Source: Acheta domesticus (lineage: Eukaryota; Arthropoda; Insecta; Orthoptera; Gryllidae). Taken from it: 64,000 nt of DNA. The notes beneath the pieces were generated by a model. It did not search any database and was not told the origin of the DNA. It saw only the letters and a list, made by a program, of their open reading frames with translations. Positions 42,201-55,278 of the stretch are shown here, piece after piece. Positions within the stretch are counted from its first letter, which is position 1. Each line of letters begins with the position of its first letter. The translations under genes and the position numbers were made by a program. The stretch lies in NCBI GenBank assembly GCA_031308135.1, contig JAHLJT010009419.1:185505829-185569828 (forward strand), given 5' to 3'.

Positions 42201-45060
42201 CCGTCCGAAGTCGTTAATTTTCTGCGATCCGTAGATCGAATAAATTTTGCGTTTTGGGCTTGCACGAAAGAATGGGCAGGAAAATAATTTTCCTGCAAAA
42301 GTATGCAAACAAATTCTATTCAGTACGTTTGATACGAATTCAAACTTTAATATATAGTTTAATCATTTCATTATTTACTGCATTTGGACGGGAAATGTGC
42401 CTGGAGATCCATTTTCAAAAATTGGGTAAAAATTTACCGGTTCAGTTTTTCCCAAATTTCTGTACAACTGAAAAACTTTTTAAAAAACAAATTTCACCAG
42501 TGAACTCTCTATGCATTTACGCGCTGGGACATTGTTATTTAGCGATCGATATTCCGAAAACGGATTTTACCAGTGAACACTCTGTGCAATTCTACGCTGG
42601 GATATTGAGATTTAGCGAACGATAAACCGTCCGGTGTCGATAATTTTTATTGATCGACAAAATTTCGTGTTTTTGGTTTGCACGATAGAATGGGCAAAAA
42701 ATAATTTTTCTGCAAAAGAATGCAAACAAATTCTATTCAGGAAGTGAGATACGAATTGAAACTTTAATATAAAGTTCAAACATTTCATTATTTACCGTAT
42801 TTGGACGGTATATGAGCCCGGAAACCCATTTTAGAAAATTGGGACAAAATTGGCCGTTTCAGTTTTTCGCGAATTTCTGGAAAACTAAAAAAATAGTTTG
42901 AAAAGCAGATTTCACCAGTGAACACTCCCCAGAATTCCGCGCTGGGACATTGTAATTTAGCGAACGATAATCCGTTCGGTGTCGATAGTTTTTTATCGAC
43001 CCATGGTTTGACGAAATTTCGCGTTTTTGGCTTGCACAATAGAATGGGCAAAAATTTTTTTTTTCTGCAAAAGTATGCAAAGATTATCTATTCAGGAAGT
43101 TATACAGGAATAAGAAACGAATTTAGAATTTAATATAGAGTTCAAACATTTCATTATTTACTTTATTTGGACGAAAAATGAGCCCGGAGACCCAATTTAG
43201 AATATTGGGTCACAATTGGCCGGTTCAGTTTTTAAGGAATTGATTGAAAACTAAATATCAGTTTGAAAAGCAGATTTAACCAGTGAATACTCCATGAAGT
43301 TCCGCGCTGAGACATTGTTATTTAGCGATCGATATACCTTCCGAAGTCGTTAATTTTCATCGATCCATAGATAGACGAAATTTCGCGTTTTTGGCTTGCA
43401 CGAAAGAATGGGCATGAAAATAATTTTCCTCGCCAATGAATGCAAACAAATTCTATTCAGGAAGTTAGATACGAATTCAAACTTTAATATATAATTCAAA
43501 CATTTCGTTATTTACCGTATTTAGATGGGAAATGAGCCTGCAGACGCATTTTCAAAAATTGGGTCTAAATTGGCAGGTTCATATTTTTGCAAATTTCTGT
43601 AAAACTAAAAAACCCTTTTAAAACGGATTTCAGCAGTGAACTCTTAATGCAATTCCCTGCTGAGTCATTTTTATTTAGCGATCGATATTCCGTCCGAAGT
43701 CGACAATTTTCTTCGATCAACGTAATTTCGCGTTTTTGGCTTGAACAAAAAGATAGGCAAAAAATATTTTTTCTGCAAAAGTATGCAAACAATTCCTATT
43801 CAGGAATGTAGATACGAATTCAAACATTAATATAGAGTTTAAACATTCCATCTATGGATCGACGAAATTTCGCGTTTTTGCCTTGCACGAAAAATTGGGC
43901 AAAAAATAATTTTTCTGCAAAAGTATGGAAACAATTTCTATTCAGAAAGGTAGATACGAATTCAAACATTAATATAGAGTTTAAACATTTCATTGTTTGC
44001 CGCATTTGGACGAGAAGGAAATCCGGAGACCCATTTTCAAAAATTTGATCAAAATTGACCGGTTCAGTTTTTCGCGAATTTCTGTAAATCGGGAAAACTG
44101 TTTTAAAAACGGATTTCACCCGTGAACACTTAATCCAATTTCGCGCTGGGACATTGTTATTTAGCGATCGATATTCCATCCGAAGTCGACAATTTTCATC
44201 GATCCATAGATCGATGAACTTTCGCGGTGTTTGCTTGCACGAAATAATGGGCAAAAAAATAATTTTTCTGCATAATTATGCAAACAATTTCTATTCAGGA
44301 AGTTAAATACGATTTTAAACTTTAATATAGAGTTCAAATATTTCATTACTTATCGCATTTGGACGAGAAATGAGCCATGAAGTTTTAAAAAATATGCCAA
44401 ACGTGGCCGATTTGGTTTTCGGGATTTTCTCGAAAACTATCACTCTGCTTGAAGAGCGGACTTCACCTATGAACTCGCCATGCGTTTCCGGGCCAGGACG
44501 TTGATTTTTGGGGAATTCGAAATTCCGTCCAATATCTCCTATTTTCGTGGATTGGAAGAAATTTCGCAATCTTGGCTTGCCCAAAAGAATGCGCAGAAAT
44601 TGAACTTTTCTGCAACAACATACAGAATATTTCTATTCAGAAAGTAAAATAAAAATTTAACATTTAATATAGAGTGAAAAAAATCCATTACTTAACGCAT
44701 TTGGCGAGAAATAAGCCTCGAAACGAAATTTTAACAATTTGGCCAAAAGTGACAGATTTGGTTTTTCGCGATTTTCTCGAAAACTAACACTCTGTTGGAA
44801 AAGCGGACTTCACCAATGAACTCCCCATGCGTTTCCGGGCCGGGACGTTGAATTTAAGAGAATTCGAAATTCCGTCCAAAATCGCCAATTTTCGTCGATC
44901 GACGAAATTTCGCATTATTGGCTTCCCCTAGAGAATGGGAAGAAATTGAACTTTTCTGCAACATTATGCAAACTGTATCTATTCAGGAAGTAAAATAAGA
45001 ATTTAAAATTGAATTTAGAATGAAAAAATTCCATTACTTCACGCATTTAAACGAGAAACG
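39236..45060 (+). repeat. Satellite B, ~355-bp tandem repeat, forward array
   Basis: About 16 diverged units. The landmark GATTTCACCAGTGAACACTC, or variants of it, occurs near 39263, 39772, 40099, 40721, 41081, 41433, 41789, 42138, 42497, 42910, 43272, 43629, 44120, 44460 and 44810. Other unit landmarks are GTTATTTAGCGATCGATATT, CGACGAAATTTCGCGTTTTT, TTCTATTCAGGAAGTTAGAT and GAGCCCGGAGACCCATTTTC. Some units are shortened (for example near 40200). The last two units (44395-45060) are a distinct subfamily with TTTTCTCGAAAACTA and GGACTTCACC. No coding potential. Confidence 0.95.
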
Positions 45061-45388
45061 TTTTATTTTTTAATAAGTATCATCCCCCCAAATAAACACG
45101 AATAGAAAATCCTCTTTTTTAGCGGTCATGATATACAATATGACTTATACAGTTTTTTTCCTCCCATATTCTCGTATAAATAAAACAAAACAACCAAAAA
45201 AAACTTTTATTAAACGGTCACTACAATTTAGCAGACAAATTTTCAGCTTAAGTTTTTAAGTAATTTTCCCAAAAGAACAAAACACGAAAAGAAAATCCTC
45301 TATTAAGCGGTTATTATATACAACATGACTTAAACTCACCTTTTTTCTTCACTTATTCTCTTATGAAATAGTGGGGCTACAACAGCAC
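45061..45388 (+). repeat. Satellite C, left portion
   Basis: Nearly two units of the ~188-bp repeat (TCCTCTTTTTTAGCGGTCAT near 45110 and CTCTATTAAGCGGTTATTAT near 45298) before the array is split by the D element insertion. Confidence 0.9.
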
Positions 45389-45659
45389 TTACTTTCCCGT
45401 ATTAGAGGAAACAGCTAAGTAGTACTGTAATATTGCACTTTATGCGCTACTAACATCTTCGCTTGGAACTCACTATTTCCATTGCAGTGTTGTCAGAACT
45501 ATGTGAATTCTACAACTTCACAAAAATAGAATGCAAAAGTTTTGTAACCCTGTATTGGAAAAAGAAGCCTGATACCCTGGAAATATAGAAATGCCTTCCA
45601 TTGGGCCATGATTAGGGAAGAGTATTTTAAAACCATGCAACAAATTCTCTACTCACTAC

Positions 45660-46082
45660 AAATGGTACAGCATTTGGTGCAAAACTAAATATTTGCCTGC
45701 AAATATCAACATAAATTAGACAATTATAACTCCTTTTCATACAGCTCCATTAGGTCACAACAATGACACTAATTCACAGATATTCGCGAACGCAAAGTGA
45801 ATTCCATTGTTGCAGACCCTGCATTGTCGCTATTCTGAGAGCTATTAATTGTTTTTACTTATTTCAAATATTTCAAAATAAACAATTTCTAAAATATTAA
45901 TGTGTAAGTCTATAACAAAGTTCGAATGTAAGAAACGAAGAAAGAAATAATATACAAAATTGCACATTCTAATTTACGACGCATCCAGCTGTCCGAAGCG
46001 CAGTAAATTTACAGCGGCCTATTACGTTTGTCACAAAATTAAAGAAAAACTACTCGTATTTTGAAAAAATTAAGCATGACCG
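45660..46082 (-). repeat. Dispersed repeat X, copy 2 (inverted)
   Basis: The inverse of 7541-7982, ending at CAATATTTGC-type sequence on the left and ATTTTGAAAAAATTAAGCATG on the right. It lies inside the D copy, as copy 1 also lies beside D sequence, so X is probably part of a long version of D. Confidence 0.8.
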
Positions 46083-46115
46083 TATTTATTTTATTTATTT
46101 ATTTGTCAAAAACAG
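46083..46115 (-). mobile_element. LINE tail only (inverted)
   Basis: TTTATTTATTTATTTGTCAA followed by AAACAG is the inverse of the last ~30 bases of the LINE family at 7983-9441. It is an extreme truncation. Confidence 0.6.
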
Positions 46116-47700
46116 AAACAGAATGGCACAGACTTTCCCGTATTAGTTTTCTATTTTCCTGGGTCTTCGCTAGCTATTCGGAATTGCCACATACTCTTTC
46201 TTGCCAGCTACCATCTATCATCGCCAAAAGTACATTTTTTTGTCATTTTCTTAATTTTTCGGTTTTCTATTGGTAGAACAGAAACATTAATTTTAGAATA
46301 TTAAAGAACACAAAAACCTAGCCGTAAATGGCAATTTTCTTTTAAAAATTATGTGCCGTTTAAGAGAAAATGGCGTTTTAGCACTACTAAAAATGCGAAA
46401 TTTGAAGCTCATTTTCACAGAAAATTTTTGAGTTTTCAAAATACTTTATTTGAAGTTATTTGAAGCACTTACACTCACAAATATAATCATCTTTACAAAT
46501 TGCGGATAATGTGCATATTAAAGATGTGAGAGATCTTTCAAAAAATTTACATTTATATAATTTTTGAAAAAAACAAAAAATCTCAAAATAAACTTCACGC
46601 TATACTAATGAGTGTAATTAGCACTATCCGTTACAAAAGTTTCAAGAAAAAAATTGCAGCCATATACGAGAAAATGACGTTTGAGCATTTCTGAAAATGC
46701 CGAAATTTGAGCTACTTTTCACAGAAAACGGTAGTGTTTTCGAGAAACTTTACTTGACATTATTTAAAGCATATATACTCGTAAATATAATAGTGTAAAA
46801 AAATTGCCGATAATGTAAATATTAACGACGTGAGAGACAAGTAAAAAAATTTACATTTTGGTAATTTTTGAAAAAACCAACCGATAGACCAAAATGGCTT
46901 TTATGTCATTGATAGAGTACATTTACCACTATCCCTACCAAAAGTTAAAGAAAAAATTTGGAGCCGTTTTTGAGAAAAGTTTGTTTTTGTAATTTTTTAA
47001 AATTGCACATATTGCACGCAATATTGCACGAAAACTACCAAAATTGTGAAAAACATTTACATGACCTTTATTAAAGAACTCAATATGCAGAACAAATTTT
47101 ATTTGAAGAAAAAATCTCTATCTTCAATTTTGTAGTTGGAGAAAGACGCCGAAAAAAATTCAAACTTTCACAATTTTCAAAAATTCAGAGCTGTACGTGA
47201 AAATCGGACCTATGCCATGTTAAAAAGTGTATTTTCCTCTATTCATACAAGAAATTTAAAGAAAAAATTTGGAGCCGTTTTTGAGAAAATGTTGAATATC
47301 CCCGGGGGCCTTCATATAAAGTACCCCCAAATTTTAAAGAATCTTTTTCAAAATCACCAAGCTTTGACTAGAATCAGATCGACTGGGGGATATCAATTTT
47401 GAAGAAAATCGACCGAACGGTTTAGGCGCTAGCGTTGACCACAGACGGACAGACGGACGGAATGCCGTCAATCGATTTTTAAGTATAAAGAAGCAACGAA
47501 TCATGGATTTTGACCACACCACGAGATAGAGGATTTTTATTTTCTTAATTTAGCAACTGGTTTTATCCACTTATTCGTTTTCACGGCCCGGCAATTAATT
47601 TTTTTCCGCCGAAAATTGGCCATTTTTTCGCGCAGCATTACATAACTTTCCCTATACTACGTATATCACTCCGTGGATACGTACGTATACGGGAAAGTAA

Positions 47701-50700
47701 AAAAATGGGATCGTAAACCTTTATTCAGCGGTCACTGAAACTAAGCTTACAAATTTTCAGTTTTGTTTTTTAATAAGTATTTTCCCCAAATAAAACAAAA
47801 AACGAATAGAAAAATCTCTATTTAGCGATCGTGATATACAACATGATCTATAGTGACTTTTTTTCTTCCCATTTTCTCGTATGAAGAAATTAAAACATGG
47901 GAACAAATACCTTTATTTAGCGGTCACTACAATTTAGCTGACAAAGTTTCAGCTTAGTTTTTTAAAAAGTAATTTTCCCAAAGAACAAAACACGGAAAGG
48001 ATAACCTCTATAAAGTGGTCATTTTATACAACATGACTTTTACTTCTACCTTTTCTACCTGCCTTTTACTTCTACCTTTTTTCTTCACATATTCTCGTAT
48101 GAAAAAACAAAACAATGGGAAAGAAAACCTTTATTCAGCGGACACCAAAATTATGCTTTTAAATTTTCAGCTTAGTTGTATATTCAGAATTTTTCCCAAA
48201 AGAACAAATCACGAAAAGAAAAACCTCCATTAAGCGGTCATTATATACAACATGACTTATACTCACCTTTTCTTTCCTTAATTCTTGTATCAAGAAAACA
48301 AAACATGGGATCGAAAACCTTGATTCAGCGGTCACTGAAACTTATCTTACAAAATTTTCAGTTTTGTTTTTTAATAGGTATATTCCCCAAAAAACAAAAC
48401 GAATAGGAAAACCTCTATTTCGCGGTCATGATATACAATTTGACCTATACTGACTTTTTTCTCCCTATATTCTCATATAAAGAACACAAAACATGGGAAC
48501 AAAAACTTTATTCAGCGGTCAATACAATTTAGCTGACAAATTTTCAGCTTGGTTTTTGATCAATAATTTTCCCAAAAGAACAAAACACGAAAAGAAAAAC
48601 CTCAATTAAGGCGGTCATTATATACAACATGACTTTAACTCAACTTTTTTTCACAAGCGGTCATTATATACAACATGACTTTAACTCAACTTTTTTTCAC
48701 ATATCCTCATATGAAGAAAACAAAACATGCGAACAACAACCTTTATTCAGCGGTAACTACAGTTTAGCTGACAAATTTTCAGCTTGGTTTTCAATAAGTA
48801 TTTTTCCGAAATGAACAAATCACGAAAAGAGAAACTTCTATTTTGCGGTCATTATATTCATGACTTATACTTACCTTTTCTCTTCACATACTCTCCTGTC
48901 AAGAAAATGAAACATGGGAACGAAACCTTTATTCAGCAGTCAGTAAACTTTAGCTTAGAAATTTTCAGCTTAGTTTATTTAATAAGTAATTCCCTGCCAA
49001 AGAAAACAAGAAAAAGGCAAACATCTATTAAACGGTCATGATATACAACATGACTTATACTTACCTTTTTCTTTCCCATATCCTCCTATCAAGAAAACTA
49101 AACTTGGGAACGAAAACCTCAATTCAGCGCTCACTAAAATTTAGCTTACAAATTTTCATCTTAGTTTTTTTTAGTATTTCTACTAAAGAACAAAACACGA
49201 AAAAAAATCTCTACTAAGAGGTCTCTGTATGCATCATGGCTTATACTCACCTTTTTACTTCACATATTCTCGTATGAATAAAACAAACACGGGAAAGGAA
49301 ACCTTCATTCAGCGGTCACTAAAATTGACCTCAGAAATTTTCAGCTTAGGAAATTTTAATAAGTAATTTACCCAAAAATCAAAACACGAATAGAAAAACC
49401 TCTATTAAAGAGTCATAAAATACAAAACGCCGTGTACTCACCTGTTTCCCTCCCACATTTTCCTATCAAGAAAACAAAACATGAGAACGAAAACCTCTAT
49501 TCAGCGGTCATTTAAACTTAGCCTACAAAATTTTAGTTTCGTTATTTTAATAGGTATTCCCCCCCCCCGAAAAAACAAGAAAAAGGGAAACCTGAATTAA
49601 ACGGTTATGATATACAACATGATTTATACTCACCGCTTTCTTTCCCATAATCTCCTATCATGAAAACCAAACTTGGGAACGAAAACCTCTATTCAGCGGT
49701 CACTAAAATTTAGCCCTCAAAATTTCAGACTAGTGTTTTTAGTAAGTAATTTTTCCAAAGAAACAACACAAAAAGAGAAACCTTAATTAAATGGTCATTA
49801 TATACAACATGGCTTATACTCACCTTTTTCCTTCCCACATTCTCTGATCATGAAAAAAACATGAGAACGAAAACCTTTATTTGTCGGTCACTAAAATGTA
49901 TCGTACAAATTTTCATCTTAGATTTTTAATAGTAGTTATTCCAAAAGAAAAAACACAAAAAGAAAAATCACAATTTAGCGGTCATGATAAACAATATGAC
50001 TTATACTGCCTTTTTTCCATATACTCGTAAGAATAAAACAAAACATGAGAACAAAAACCTTTATTCAGTAGTGACTACAATATAGCTGACAATTTTTTTG
50101 CTTAGTTTTTTAATAAGTAATTTTCTCTAAAGAACAAAAAACGAAAAGAAAAACACCTACAAAAAACAAAAAACGGTCGTGATATTTAACATACCCTATA
50201 CTCACCTTCTTCCTTCCCATATTTTCCTTTCAAAAAACAAAACATGGGAACGAAAACCTTTATTCAGCGGACATTAAAATTTAGCTTACAAATTTTAACA
50301 GTTTTTTAAGAAGTAATTTTCTCAAAAGAACGTAACACGAAAAAGAAAAACCTCTATTAAACGGTCATTACATACGACATGATTTATACTGTCGTATATG
50401 ATACGACATGATTTATACTGTCAATTTATATACGACATGATTTATACTATTATTTCTTCCCATATTCTCCATTCAAGAAGACAAAACATGAGAACGAAAA
50501 CTTTTATTCAGCGGTCACTAAAACCTACCTTACAAATTTTCAGCTTAGTTTATTTAATAAGTATTTCCCCCCCCCCCTCAAAAAAAGAAAAGAAAATTAT
50601 CTATTAAACGGTCATGATAATCATCATGATTTATACACACCTTTATCATTGCCATATCCTCCTATCAAGAAAACCAAACTTGAGAACAAAAACCTCTATT

Positions 50701-53700
50701 CAGAGGTCACTAAAATTAAGCTAATTATTTTTAAGCTTATTTTTTTAAATACATTTTTCAAAAAAAACACGAAAAGAAAACCATAATTAAACGGTCATTA
50801 TATACAATATGGCTAGTACTCACCTTTTTCTTCACATATTCTCGTATGAAGAAAACAAACTATGGGAACGAAAGCCTTTTTTCAGCGGTCCTAAAAATTT
50901 AGCTTACAAATTTTCAGCTTAGATTGTTTATTAAGTAATTTTTCCAAAAAACACGAAAAGAAAAACCCCTATTAAGCGGTCATTATATACAACATAACTT
51001 ATATTGTCTTTTTTCTTCCTATATTCACCTTTCAAGAAAAAAATCAGAGGAACGAAAACCTTTATTCAGCGGTCACTAAAATGTAGCTTAGAAATTTTCA
51101 GCTTAATTTTTTATAAGAATTTTTCGCAAAAGAAAAAAAACATGACAAGAAAAATCTCTATTTAGCGGTCATGTTATACAATATGACATATACTGATTTT
51201 TTCTTCCCATATTCTGCTCTCAAGAAAACAAAACACGAGAACGAAAACTTTTATTCAGCCGTCACTAAAACTGATCTTACAAATTTTCAGCTTAGTTTAT
51301 TTAATAAGTATTTTCCCTAAAAGAAAAAACAAGAAAAAGAAAAACTTCTATTAAACGGTCATGATATACAACATGATTTATACTCATCTTTAACTTTCCC
51401 ATATCCTCCTTTCAAGAAAACCAAAGTTGAGAAAAAAAGCCTCTATTCAGCAGTCAGTAAAATTTAGTATTTTTCCAAAATAACAAAACACGTAACGAAA
51501 AATTTCTATTAAGCGGTCAATATATACAACATGACTTATATTCACTTATTTTCTTCACATATTCTCGTATGAAGAAAACAAAACATGGGAAAGAATACCT
51601 TTATTAAGCGGTCTCTATAATTTAGCTTACAAATTTTCAGGTTAATTTTTAGAGTCCATTTTCCAAAAGAACAAAACACAAAAAAAACTATATTAAGCGG
51701 TCATTATATAGAAGATGACTTATACTCACCTTTTTCATTCCCTAATTCTCTTATGAAGAAAACAAAAAAGGGGAACGAAAATCTTCATTCAGTGGTCACT
51801 AAAATTGAGCCCACAAAATTTCAGCTTAGAAATTTTAATAAGTAATTTTTCCAAAAGGAGAAAACACGAAAACAGAAACACCTATTGAACGATCATGGTA
51901 TTTAAAATACATTTTCCTCACCTTTTCCTTCCCATATTTTCCTCTCAATAAAACAAAACATGAGAACGAAAACCTTACTTCAGTGGTCACTAAAATTTAG
52001 CTTATAAATTTTTAGCTTACGTTTTTTTAGAAGTAATTTTCTCTAAAGAACGAAACACGAAAAGAAAAACCTCAATTAAACGGTCATTATAAACTACATG
52101 ACTTTTACTGACTATTATTTTCTTCTCATACTCTCCTATCAAGAAAACAAAACAAGAAAAGGAAACCTTTTGTTCAGCCGTCACTAAAACTGATCTTACA
52201 AATTTTCAGCTTAGTTTATTTAATAAATGTTCCCCCCCCAAAAAAAACAGAAAAAGAAAAACCTCTGTTAAACAGTCAAAATATACAACATGACTCCTCT
52301 TTATCTTTCAAATATTCTCCTATCAAGAAAACCAAACTTGAAAACGAAAACCTTTATTCAGCGGTCACTAAAATTAAGATAATAATTTTTCAGCTTAGTT
52401 TTTTAATAAGTAAAAAAAAACACGACACGAACAAAACACGAAAAGGAAAACCTCTATTAAACGGTAATGATATACAACATGCCTTATACTACCTTTTTCC
52501 TTCCCATATTTTCCTATCGAGGAAACAAAAGATGGGAACGAAAACCTTTTATCAGCGGTCATTAAAATTTAGTTTACAAATTTACAGATTTTTTAATAAG
52601 TAATTTTTCCAAAGAACAAAACACGAAAAGAAAAACCTCTATTAAACGGTTATTATATACAACATGACTTATACTGACTTTTTTCTTCCCATATTCTCGT
52701 ATGAAGAAACAAAATCATGGAACGAAAACGTTTATTTAGCGGTCACTGAAATGTATCATACAAATTTTCACCATAGTTTTTTTAATTACCTTTTCCCCCA
52801 AAAGAACAAAACACGTAAAGAAAAACCTCTATTAAACGGTAATGATATACAACAAGACTTATACTCAACTTTGTCCTTCCCATATTCTCCTATCAAGAAA
52901 ACAATATATGGGAACAATAACCTTTATTTAGCGGTCACTACAACTTAGCTTACAAATTTTCAGTTTAGAAATCTTAATAAGTAATTTTCCCAAATGAACA
53001 AAACATGAAAAGATAAACCTCTATTAAACGGTCATGATATACAACATGCGTTATACTCACCTTTTTTCTTCGCAACATTTCTCGTATGAAGAAAACAAAA
53101 CATGGGAACGAAGACCTTTATTCTGCGGTCACTGAAATTTAGCTTACAAATTTTCAGCTTAGTTTTTTTAATAAATAATTCTCCCAAAAGAACAAATCAC
53201 GAAAAGTAATACCTCTATTAAACGGTAATGATATACATGACTTACACTCACCTTTTTTCTTCCCATATTCTCGTATCAAGAAAAAAAACATGGGAACAAA
53301 GACCTTTATTCAGCGGTCACTAAAATTTAGCTTACTTTTTTTTTAGCTTAGATTTTTTAGTAAGTAATTTTCCTAAAAGAAGAAAACACGAAAAGAAAAA
53401 CCTCTATTAAACCGTCATAATAAAAAGCATGACTTATAGTCAGGTTTTTACAACCAAGGACAGGCGTCTATTAATCGGTCATGATATATAACATAACTAT
53501 CACTCACCTTTTTTCTTCCCATATCCTCCTATCAAGAAAACAACATGGGAACAAAAGCCTTTGTTCAGCAGTCATTAAGTTGCAGCTCACAAATTCTCGG
53601 CTAAATTTTCATAACAAATTCTTTTATCAAAAGAACAACACACGAAAAGAAAATCCTCTATTAAACGGTCATGAAATTTACATAACTAATATTCAATTTT

Positions 53701-53765
53701 TTTCTTCCTATATTCTCCTATCAAGAAAACAGAACATAGGAACAAAAACCTTAATTCAGCGGTCA
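47701..53765 (+). repeat. Satellite C, ~188-bp tandem repeat made of two related halves
   Basis: About 32 units. CCTTTATTCAGCGGTCACT-like landmarks occur near 47721, 47911, 48129, 48319, 48506, 48741, 48928, 49117, 49306, 49494, 49687 and 49871, and at the same spacing to the end. Midway in each unit is a related phrase, CCTCTATTAAACGGTCAT. Both half-units end in ACAAAACA followed by GGGAACGAAAA or CGAAAAGAAAA. Local rearrangements occur: a ~47-bp direct duplication at 48610-48705 and a triplicated GACATGATTTATACT at 50385-50450. Non-coding. Confidence 0.95.
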
Positions 53766-54689
53766 TTAATTAAAGTTTGAATTCGTATTTTACTTTTTGA
53801 ATAGAAATAGTTTGCATTATTTTGCAGATAATTGCATTTTTTTCATTCTTTGGGGAAGCCAAAAACGCGAAATTTCATCGATTCATGGATCAACGAAAAT
53901 TGTCGAATTTGGACGGAATATCGATTCCACTGAAATCCAATATCCCAGCTTGGATTTGCATGGCGAGTTCGCTGGTTAAATCGATTTTTCAAAGTTACTT
54001 TTCCACAAATTCGCGGAAAACTAAATCGGACAATTTTGGCCTTTTTTAAAAATGTGTTTCAGGGCTCATTTGTCGTCCAAATCCGTTAAATAATGGATTT
54101 TTGAAACTCTATATTAAAGTATGAAATCTTATTTTATTTCCTCAGTTGAAATAGTTTTCATAATTTTGCAGAAAAGTGCATTTTCCTCCCATTTTTACGT
54201 GCAAGCCAAAAACGCGAAATTTCGTCGATTCATGGATTTACGAAAATTGTAAATTTTGGAGAGAATCTCGATTCCGCTAAAAATCTATATCCCAGCCCGG
54301 AATCGCATGGCCAGTTTACTGGTGAAATCCGTTTTTCAAACAGTTACTTTTCCAGAAATTCGCGAACGACTGAATCAGCTACTTTTGGTCATTTAAAAAA
54401 AAGGAGTTTCAGGGCTCCTTCCTTGTCCAAATGTGGTAAATAATGGATTTTTGAAACTCTATATTAATGTTTGAAATCGTATTTTACTATCTGAATAGAA
54501 ATAGTGTGCATAACTTTGCAGAAAAGTGCATTTCTGCCCATTCTTTTGTGCAAGCCAAAAACGCGAAATTTCGTCGATGACAAAAATTGTCGATTTTGGA
54601 CGGAATTTATTTATCCGCTGAAATCAATATCCCATCCGGGAATTGCATGGCGAGTTTACTGAAGAAAGCCGTTTTTTAAACAGATTGTT
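53766..54689 (-). repeat. Satellite B, inverted array, part 1
   Basis: About 2.7 units in the orientation opposite to 39236-45060: AAGCCAAAAACGCGAAATTT near 53858, 54193 and 54555, and AACTCTATATTAA near 54107 and 54459. Interrupted at 54690 by a retrotransposon insertion. Confidence 0.92.
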
Positions 54690-55267
54690 TTTTTAATTTG
54701 TTTGTTTTAAGTCGCATCAAAAGCTATGGTTATTAGCGACTACAAATTTATACATTACATAACATTTTCTTCAGTTATTAAAACAATGATAAAATAAAAA
54801 GTACAGAAAAATTATACAGAATAATTTAACAGTTTTGAAATACATTTAGTAGGATTATATCTCACTTAGAAAATTATATGATTTACAGAAATGTAGTACT
54901 TTTTTTTGATATTCCTCAGATGTTAGGATTAGTTCTTCCTCATGCACATCAATATTCTGCTCGCGTCTTTTGTCCTGAAATAGATTACAGTAAATGATGG
55001 ATGTTGAGAGAGGTATTGCAGGGCACACAGGTGGGAGGGGGATCTCTGGTTTGAAGGTGCTTGTGACTAAAATTACAATGGCCAGTTCTTATTCTTGATA
55101 AGATCACCTGTTCTTTTTTAGAAAAGTCTTTGCAGGTTTTCAAGGAGTAAAATTTCGAATTTTTTTGTGCAAATTGCTAGACTTCAATGTTCTCCAGTAA
55201 TTGTCTCATATCTTTTGCATTCTCTTTATGGATTTCGGCATTTGATTTCGGAAATATCTGGAAAAGT
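54690..55267 (-). mobile_element. 5'-truncated retrotransposon insertion with 11-bp target duplication
   Basis: Flanked by AACAGATTGTT at 54679-54689 and 55268-55278, with satellite B sequence resuming directly after the right copy. Read on the minus strand, the insertion ends in a hairpin-like GTCGCTAATAACC...GATGCGAC followed by an AAACAAACAAATT tail, as at LINE or SINE 3' ends. No coding sequence remains. At its other end the sequence TATCTGGAAAAGTAAC inversely repeats the flanking satellite. Confidence 0.65.
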
Positions 55268-55278
55268 AACAGATTGTT

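Larger units (their letters stand above)
45389..47700 (-). mobile_element. Dispersed family D, copy inserted in satellite C (D4)
   Basis: Bounded by perfect 14-bp inverted ends TTACTTTCCCGTAT (45389-45402) and ATACGGGAAAGTAA (47687-47700). Oriented with the D hairpin end on the right (47647-47698). Contains, from right to left: the hairpin, the (GTCC)n and GGATTTTGACC boxes, three imperfect ~300-bp modules (about 46330-47260, each with a GGAGCCGTTTTTGAGAAAA-like phrase), a LINE tail (46083-46115), repeat X (about 45660-46082) and 270 bp of unmatched sequence. It interrupts a satellite C unit, whose sequence resumes at 47701. No transposase frame was found. Confidence 0.85.
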
